From NCBI RefSeq assembly GCF_013177455.1, contig NZ_CP053660.1:2232001-2296000 (forward strand): a stretch of 64,000 nucleotides of DNA. The letters are read 5' to 3'. Below, one piece after another: positions 55,811 to 64,000 of this stretch. The translations under genes were made by a program, and so were the position numbers. The notes under the pieces are model-generated. The model saw only the letters and a list, made by a program, of their open reading frames with translations. It was not told the origin of the DNA and ran no database searches. Within the stretch, counting starts at the first letter, position 1. Each line of letters opens with the position of its first letter. The stretch comes from Nocardioides marmotae. GTDB lineage: Bacteria; Actinomycetota; Actinomycetes; Propionibacteriales; Nocardioidaceae.

Positions 55811-57193
55811 CCGCACCTCGAGCAAGGCGTGCAGCCGTCCGAGCAGGAACGCCTCGCCGGTCGTGGTCGCGGCGTCCGCCAGTGCCCGGACCTCGCGCTG
55901 GGCGCGCGCCCGGATGCGGGCGTCGTGGAGCAGCCAGGCCAGGTCCTCGGCCCGGCGCCGGGTCCGTTTGGCCTCCTTGCCGACCGCCGCCCGCGCCAGC
56001 GTGGCGACGTCCGCGAGCCGCTCCAGGTGGGCGAGGAGCCGCTCGGGGTCGAGGGAGTCCTCGTCCTGGCGCGTCTGGGCCGTCGCCGTCCGCGCGGCCT
56101 TCGCGAACCGGCGCCGCAGCTGCTTCTTCGTCGGCGGCTCGGCCGAGGGCGGCTCGGCGACGAGCCGGTCGAGGGTGCGCAGCAGGGCCAGGTAGCGATC
56201 GTCGCGCAGCCGCTCGAGCGTCCGCGCCGCGTCCGCCTTCTCCTGCTGGCCCAGGCTCGTGCGCACCAGCCGCCGGACCGGGGCGACGCCCACGCGCTCC
56301 CCCTCGAGCGCGGCCAGGATGCGCTCGCGCGCCACCACCAGGTCCGCGGCCTCGCCGAGCGGCTCGGCCAGCCAGGCGAGCTCGGCGCGCACGGGGTCGG
56401 TCACCGCGCGGCCCCACTGCGGGCGCAGCACCCACAGCGCCGACCGGAGCCGGCGCACCACCGCCGCGAGCTCCTCGGCGGCGGGCTCACCGCGCCGCAG
56501 CCGGCTGTCGAGGATCTTGAGCTCGCCGACGTCGGCGCCGACGGCCCCCAGCACCGGCCCCTCGGCCGTCGGGAGCCGCGGGACCCGGTCGCCGAGCACG
56601 GCGACGATCTTGCGAGCCAGCGGGCGCACCGGGGCGCCGTGGTCGGCGAACAGCTCGTCGGCCGCGGCGAGCAGGCTCGGGTCGCCCTCGACGAGCTCCA
56701 GCTCCCACTCCCGCCAGGTCACCGGCGGACCGCCGGTCGGGGTGCCGGTCGGGGTGCCGGTGACCTCGTCGTCGGCCAGCTCGGCCAGCACCGCCCCGTC
56801 CTCGCCGAGCAGCTGCCGCACCGTCCGGCGGGTCGTGACGGTGGCGACGGGGGCGAGCGCCTCGCCGCGGGTCCAGGGCACGACCAGCTCGCGCAGCCGG
56901 GCCGGCACGGTCTCGCCGCGGCCGAGGCGGTGGTGCATCTCCTCGCGGCCGCCCGCCGCGGGCAGCTTGAGGTGCCAGCCCTCGTCGGGCCCACCGGTCC
57001 GCGCGCGCAGGGTGACCCCGGCAGCCGTCAGGTCCAGCCCGCTCGTGTCGTGGTACGTCGCGTGCAGCTCGTGCACCACCGGCTCGCTGACCCGCGCCAC
57101 CCCCGGCAGCCCGCCCTCGCCGGCGAGCTCGGGCGGCTCGGCGTCCGCCGGCGGCGCGTAGGTGTGCTCGATCTCGAGGTGGGTGCGCGGCAT
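55799..57193 (-). CDS. CYTH-CHAD domain protein
   Basis: A 464-residue protein with an N-terminal CYTH triphosphate tunnel domain (about 1-205) and a C-terminal CHAD helical domain (about 230-460) rich in conserved histidine-like and Arg/Lys residues (VRRLRSALWVLRP). CYTH normally starts ExExK, but here it is EIEHT, without the lysine, so catalysis may be altered. CHAD domains bind polyphosphate, so a link to polyphosphate metabolism is likely. Start ATG 57193. Confidence 0.85.
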   Translation of the reverse strand: MPRTHLEIEHTYAPPADAEPPELAGEGGLPGVARVSEPVVHELHATYHDTSGLDLTAAGVTLRARTGGPDEGWHLKLPAAGGREEMHHRLGRGETVPARLRELVVPWTRGEALAPVATVTTRRTVRQLLGEDGAVLAELADDEVTGTPTGTPTGGPPVTWREWELELVEGDPSLLAAADELFADHGAPVRPLARKIVAVLGDRVPRLPTAEGPVLGAVGADVGELKILDSRLRRGEPAAEELAAVVRRLRSALWVLRPQWGRAVTDPVRAELAWLAEPLGEAADLVVARERILAALEGERVGVAPVRRLVRTSLGQQEKADAARTLERLRDDRYLALLRTLDRLVAEPPSAEPPTKKQLRRRFAKAARTATAQTRQDEDSLDPERLLAHLERLADVATLARAAVGKEAKRTRRRAEDLAWLLHDARIRARAQREVRALADAATTTGEAFLLGRLHALLEVRLPG

Positions 57194-57332
57194 GCGGGCC
57201 CGGTACCCACCGACCGGTCCCGGCCACTGGGCACCCCGGCCCGGCTGCGACGCAACCGCGCCGCGCGCCCCGGCGTACTCCTCCTGACAGACCGCAGCGA
57301 CCCGCTGCACCTCACAGGAAGAAGCACCACCG

Positions 57333-57854
57333 ATGCGCACTCCCCTCGTCCTCGCCGCCGCCACCGCCCTCGCCGGCCTCGGCCTCTCCCCCAGTACTGC
57401 CAACGCTGCCAACGCTGCCGCCGAGCCGACCGTCACCCACGAGCGCGGGGTGGTCGTCGAGTGCGGCGGCAGGTTCCGCGGCGACGACGTCTACGTGTCG
57501 GTCTACGAGAACAACACCTTCGCGAACGTCTTCCAGGTCGTTGTCGGCGACGAGGGTCTCGGCCGGTCGCGGGAGTCCGCGAACGGGTTCGTCTCCCGCG
57601 GCGAGGTGCGGGCCGGCCTGCGGCTCGACGACCGCCGGGTCCTCGTCGCCGGCACCGCGAAGCGGGTCGGGAAGCGGATCGCCGTCCACGAGGAGCACGA
57701 CGACGCCGGCCAGCACATCGTCATCGACGGCTTCCACCGCGCGCTGCGCACCGACCTGGCGATGACCTGGAAGGGCCGCACGATCGGCCTCGACTGCGGC
57801 GAGGCGTTCTTCTACGACCTCGAGGTCACCACGACCGACACCACCGGCGACTGA
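57333..57854 (+). CDS. Secreted protein, 173 residues
   Basis: Signal peptide (residues 1-27, ending STANAANAA) and a mature beta-rich domain of about 145 residues with two cysteines (VECGG, LDCGE) that may form a disulfide. No family recognised. Divergent from the CYTH-CHAD gene, with 139 bp between starts. Confidence 0.6.
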   Translation: MRTPLVLAAATALAGLGLSPSTANAANAAAEPTVTHERGVVVECGGRFRGDDVYVSVYENNTFANVFQVVVGDEGLGRSRESANGFVSRGEVRAGLRLDDRRVLVAGTAKRVGKRIAVHEEHDDAGQHIVIDGFHRALRTDLAMTWKGRTIGLDCGEAFFYDLEVTTTDTTGD

Positions 57855-57878
57855 CCCGGGCACGCCCAGCGGCGTGGC

Positions 57879-59233
57879 TCAACGACCCGGATGTCCCCCA
57901 GGAGCGGGGGCGTCCGGGTCGTAGGGCGTCCGGGTCAGCACGAACGTCGCCACCTCCAGGTGGCTGATCGAGCCGTCGGCGCGGCGCACCACGTGCAGCT
58001 CCTCGCCGTGGTGGTAGCCGCCGGTGCCGACGATCCGCCCGTCGACCACCGCGAAGCGCCACTTCTCCGCCCCACCGGGGCCGGTCGCCACGACCTCGCC
58101 CCCGCCCGGCCCGCCGGTCAGGGCCAGCACGAGCGGGGTGTTGCCCCAGTGCCACGTGCCGAGCACGCCGTCGAGCGCGGCCGGCACCACGTCGGTCGGC
58201 CGCCACGGGCGCGGCAGCGCGGGCTCGCACGCCTCGAGCTCCTCCAGCAGCGCCCGGGCCAGGTCGGTCGGCGAGAAGCCGGTCGTCGCCGGCGCGAGCA
58301 CCACTGCGGCGGTCCGACGTGGGCGGTCGGTGAAGCAGGCGGCCAGGAACCCCGGCATCGACCCGCCGTGGCCGACCAGCGTCCCCGAGCCGCCGCGCAG
58401 CAGCTGGAGGCCGAGACCCTGCGCCGCGGCGAGCGCGTCCCCGGCCGAGCCGGCCTGGGGCACCGCGGCGACCTCCAGCCAGGAGGCGTCGAGCACGCCC
58501 GGGTGCCCCTCGACCAGGAACGCCGCGTACGTCGCCAGGTCGGCGACGGTCGACCAGAGCTGGCCCGCGGGTGCCATCGCCCGGGTGTCGGTGGCCGGCT
58601 CGGGCACGAGCTCGCGGGTGTAGGGGTCGACGCTCCAGCCCTGGGCGGCCGGCCCCGTCGGGAGGTAGGAGGTGCGGGTCATGCCGAGCGGCGCCAGCAC
58701 CCGCTCCGCGACGCAGTCGGCCCACGGCCGCCCGCGCAGGCGGGCGACGACCTCGCCGAGGAGGGCGTAGCCGAGGTTGGAGTAGTGGAAGCGACTGCCC
58801 GGCGAGGTCACCGCCGGCGCGGCCGCGTGTCGCGCCAGCAGCTCCTCGAACGAGACGCCCGCCGAGCGCTCCCACCACTCACCGGCCGGCTCCGCGGTGA
58901 TCCCCGAGGCGTGGGCCAGCAGCTGGCGCGCCGACCGGTCGGCGTACGGCACCTCGCCGAGGACGGCGCGGATGGGCGCGTCGAGGTCGAGCCGGCCCTC
59001 GTCGGCGAGCTGGAGCACCAGCACCGCGGTCAGGGTCTTGGTGATCGACCCGATCCGGTGCTGGACGTCGGCCGGGTCGTGGCCGGGCACCGCCGGGGTG
59101 CCGTACGTGCCCGACCAGGCCAGCGCGCCGTCGCGCACCACCCCCGCCGTCACCGAGGGCAGCCGGCCCGCGGTCTGGACGCGGGCGAGGTGGCCCAGCA
59201 GGCGGTGGGCGGTGGTGTCGCCGACGGGGCTGC

Positions 59234-59237
<4 letters not shown>
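57879..59237 (-). CDS. Serine hydrolase, beta-lactamase/class C-like
   Basis: A 452-residue protein with class C beta-lactamase/D-alanyl-peptidase-like active-site motifs: SITK ([11 protein letters not shown]), YSN ([10 protein letters not shown]) and HGG (VGHGGSMPG). No signal peptide is seen, so it may be cytoplasmic or the N-terminus unusual. A C-terminal 100-residue extension is extra. GTG 59237 overlaps the gcvP stop by 4 bp, so it is probably expressed with gcvP, though a functional link is unclear. Confidence 0.8.
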
Positions 59238-62104
<2,867 letters not shown>

Positions 62105-62154
62105 GGCGGGCTCCTCGGACGCGGGGGTCTGGGTGCCTCCCCCTCTGTCACAGC

Positions 62155-62305
62155 CTCGTCGGTGCTCCAGAGTCGCCTGGTCCGCACGGTCCGGGCGCCT
62201 GAGAGGTTCCGGGGAGGAATTGCCCCTTCGGCGCTCCGCTGCCGGCCGGGTGCTGCGAGTCCTGCGGTCCTGCGGGTGGCCGGGCGGAGACTCTCCCGTG
62301 CGGGA
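62155..62305 (-). ncRNA. Glycine riboswitch (gcvT motif) of gcvP
   Basis: On the minus strand CCGCACGGGAGAGTC opens the P1 stem, GCGCCGAAGGGGCAA with CCTCCCCGG follows, then ACCTCTCAGGC, GACCGTGCGGACCAGGC and the closing GACTCTGG. These match the conserved glycine aptamer bases. One aptamer only is visible, followed by about 50 nt before gcvP. Glycine should switch expression of gcvP, normally turning it on. Confidence 0.93.
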
Positions 62306-62427
62306 TTGTCAGCGTCGCCGAGGCTACCAGCCACCCGGGGCACCGGGGAACGACGACGGCCCGCCCCCTGCGCGGGTGGCGGGCCGGACGACGTACGACG
62401 TCGCGTCGGTGTGCTGTGGTGCTCGGG

Positions 62428-63021
62428 TCAGCCGATCTTGCGGGCGGCGCGGCGCGCGGCGAGCTCGTCGCTGGCGCTCGGGGCGGCCTGGTCGGCGGTG
62501 CGCTCGCTGGGCAGCTCGGCGAGGGTGCCCTCGATCTCGCGCCACACGCCGCCGATGGCGATGCCGAAGACACCCTGACCGCCCTGGAGCAGGTCGATGA
62601 CCTCGTCGTTGCTGGTGCACTCATAGACCGAGGCGCCGTCGCTCATCAGCGTCACGCGGGTCAGGTCGTCGGTGCCGCGCTCGCGCAGGTGGTGGACCGC
62701 CGTACGGATCTGCTGCAGCGAGATGCCGGCGTCGAGGAGGCGCTTGATGACCTTGAGCAGCAGGATGTCGCGGAAGGAGTAGAGCCGCTGCGAACCCGAG
62801 CCGCTCGCGCCGCGCACGGTGGGCTCGACGAGCCCGGTGCGGGCCCAGTAGTCCAGCTGGCGGTAGGTGATCCCGGCGGCGTTGCACGCGGTCGGACCGC
62901 GGTAGCCGGTGTCACTGGGCAGGGGCGAGACATCGTCGGTGAAGAGGAGACCCTGCTCCTCGGCCACCTCGGCCGCGACTGCGGCCTCTGGGTGCTCGCC
63001 CTGCTGCTCCTGCTCGTTCAC
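62428..63021 (-). CDS. MerR family regulator (Rv1830-like)
   Basis: A 197-residue regulator. YRGPTACNAAGITYRQLDYW, then ARTGLVEPTVRGASGSGSQR and LYSFRDILLLKVIKRLLDAG form the MerR-type winged helix, with the dimerisation helix IRTAVHHLRERG and C-terminal VYECTSNDEVIDLLQGGQGV, which is characteristic of the conserved actinobacterial group. It is encoded upstream of gcvP and downstream of the DUF151 gene, the same order as in Mycobacterium. The start is GTG 63021. Confidence 0.85.
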   Translation of the reverse strand: MNEQEQQGEHPEAAVAAEVAEEQGLLFTDDVSPLPSDTGYRGPTACNAAGITYRQLDYWARTGLVEPTVRGASGSGSQRLYSFRDILLLKVIKRLLDAGISLQQIRTAVHHLRERGTDDLTRVTLMSDGASVYECTSNDEVIDLLQGGQGVFGIAIGGVWREIEGTLAELPSERTADQAAPSASDELAARRAARKIG

Positions 63022-63172
63022 ACGGTCCTCCGTGGGTCTACTCCGTTGCGCGTAACTACCCGGGGAAGGTGCCGTGGCGGCGGGAGCGCAACCACAACGG
63101 TGGAGTTACAACAGAGACAGTTCAAGGTAGGCCCCTCTGTCGAGGCCGTCAAAGATCATGGCGGCGTGTCGG

Positions 63173-63197
63173 CACCCTCAAGTTGCGGTTGAGGGTG
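63173..63197. promoter_or_regulatory. Inverted repeat, operator or terminator
   Basis: CACCCTCAA-gttgcgg-TTGAGGGTG is a perfect 9-bp dyad with a 7-nt spacer, between the DUF151 stop and the MerR start. MerR-type regulators bind such dyads, which makes it a candidate operator for the adjacent MerR genes, but it could also end the DUF151 transcript. The surrounding 200-bp gap (63022-63224) holds no gene. Confidence 0.5.
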
Positions 63198-63224
63198 AGA
63201 CCTCTCACGGAGAGCCCAGGAGGA

Positions 63225-63692
63225 TCAGCGGGACTCGAAGTCCTCCGGGGTCACCTGGTCGAGGAACTCGCGGAACTTCTCGACCTCGTCCTCCTGCTCG
63301 GCCGGCACCGCCAGCCCGGCCTCGTCGAGCACCTCCTCGGCGCAGACGATCCGCGTGCCGGTGCGCAGGGCCAGCGCGATCGAGTCCGAGGGGCGGGCGC
63401 TGACCTCCGCGCCGGAGTCGAAGACCAGGGTCGCGAAGAACACGCCGTCCTGGACGTCGGTGATCCGTACCTCGGTGAGCTCGTTGCCGGTTGCCTCCAG
63501 CACGTCCTTCATCAGGTCGTGCGTCAGCGGTCGCGGCGGCACCACGCCCTGCTGCGCGAACGCGATCGCGGTCGCCTCGACCGCGCCGATCCAGATCGGG
63601 AGGTACCGCTCCCCCGTCACCTCGCGCAACAGCACGATCGGCTGGTTCGACGGCATCTCCACACGGACACCCATGACATCGACTTCGCGCAC
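63225..63692 (-). CDS. Bifunctional nuclease family (DUF151) protein
   Basis: A 155-residue protein of the DUF151/bifunctional nuclease family (Rv1829-like). VLLREVTGERYLPIWIGAVE, ATAIAFAQQGVVPPRPLTHD and RPSDSIALALRTGTRIVCAE are the conserved blocks. Plant members cut RNA and DNA, while the bacterial role is unclear. GTG 63692 or the internal ATG at 63674 may be the start. It lies between two MerR genes. Confidence 0.9.
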   Translation of the reverse strand: MREVDVMGVRVEMPSNQPIVLLREVTGERYLPIWIGAVEATAIAFAQQGVVPPRPLTHDLMKDVLEATGNELTEVRITDVQDGVFFATLVFDSGAEVSARPSDSIALALRTGTRIVCAEEVLDEAGLAVPAEQEDEVEKFREFLDQVTPEDFESR

Positions 63693-63734
63693 GCGTTCAG
63701 CCTACTCCCGCCCCGGAACCCCCCTCCCCCCGCC

Positions 63735-63936
63735 GAGGTGGCACCCCTGCACGGTCGAGGTGGCACTCGTGCACGGTCGAGGTGGCACCCCTGCACGGTC
63801 GAGGTGGCACCCCTGCACGGTCGAGGTGGCACCGGTGCACGAGTTCCCCTGCAGCACTGCCACTTCGGCACTGCAGGACTGCCACCTCGGCACTGCAGGA
63901 CTCCCACGTCGGCGCTGCAGGACTCCCACGTCGCGG
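63735..63936. repeat. Cluster of 22-bp repeats in opposite orientations
   Basis: Four full units and a partial fifth starting at 63735, 63757, 63779, 63801 and 63823 read GAGGTGGCACCCCTGCAC plus four bases (with a TCG variant in unit 2). Then four units starting at 63849, 63871, 63893 and 63915 run in the reverse sense (their reverse complement starts GAGGTGGCAGTCCTGCAG or a variant). The array lies between the stop of the last gene and the DUF151 start. Confidence 0.95.
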
Positions 63937-63939
63937 GGG

Positions 63940-64000
63940 TCAGGAGGAGCGGAGGCCGGCCTTGACGAGGGTGGCGTGGAGCCGCACGGAGAGGGCGGCG
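63940..64000 (-). CDS. C-terminal end of MerR family (FtsR/Rv1828-like) gene, partial
   Basis: The last 19 residues read AALSVRLHATLVKAGLRSS and stop at 63940-63942, while the rest lies beyond the window. The position upstream of DUF151 and the second MerR gene matches Rv1828 (FtsR-like) in Mycobacterium, which suggests this gene. Sequence alone is too short for a firm call. Confidence 0.5.
   Translation of the reverse strand, partial: AALSVRLHATLVKAGLRSS

Overview
The window is very GC-rich DNA (about 70 percent by eye) from an actinobacterium, most likely Nocardioides or a close relative (Nocardioidaceae). This is inferred from codon use, frequent GTG starts, lipoprotein and twin-arginine signals, and the block gcvP - MerR regulator - DUF151 nuclease - MerR regulator at the right end, which matches the order around Rv1828-Rv1832 in Mycobacterium tuberculosis. 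No species can be named from the sequence alone.

Left part (1-33.5 kb) looks like ordinary chromosome. It carries two secreted proteins, an ECF sigma factor coupled to a single-span membrane protein, a methyltransferase, an alpha/beta hydrolase, an SDR with a KstR-like operator, a 22-bp tandem repeat array, a GHL15-type glycoside hydrolase, a molybdopterin oxidoreductase with its flavin reductase, a large-subunit catalase (katE), a DHA2 efflux pump, and lipoproteins. A tightly packed run follows (two small conserved proteins, an aldo/keto reductase, a DSD1-type PLP enzyme, a cyclophilin lipoprotein), then assorted oxidoreductases, a secreted HExxH protease, an S55 peptidase, aminopeptidase N, fdhD and the sbcD-sbcC DNA-end nuclease operon.

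Middle part (33.5-46.2 kb) is accessory. Base composition drops, TTA and CTA codons appear, gene-poor gaps are longer, and remnants of mobile DNA occur: an IS21-like end, a frameshifted IS3 transposase fragment, a tldE 3' fragment beside a tRNA-Gly gene, and a 101-bp direct repeat flanking a peptidase. Its cargo includes a two-gene module of a degenerate ImmA/IrrE-like protein plus a PIN nuclease (candidate toxin-antitoxin or defence pair), a GIY-YIG nuclease, an unrecognised protein, a seven-repeat RCC1-type protein broken by an amber codon, a YihY membrane protein and a superinfection-immunity-type protein. Six same-strand copies of a 15-bp motif sit one per intergenic gap between 36.0 and 42.1 kb, giving the region a cassette-like look.

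Right part (46.2-64 kb) returns to chromosome: lipoproteins, an MFS transporter, VanZ-like and GNAT proteins, a sulfotransferase, the tldD-tldE protease pair, a CYTH-CHAD protein, a serine hydrolase, and glycine decarboxylase gcvP under a glycine riboswitch, ending with the MerR/DUF151 block. Between DUF151 and the last gene lies a 200-bp cluster of 22-bp repeats in two opposite orientations, related to the array at 6.2 kb.
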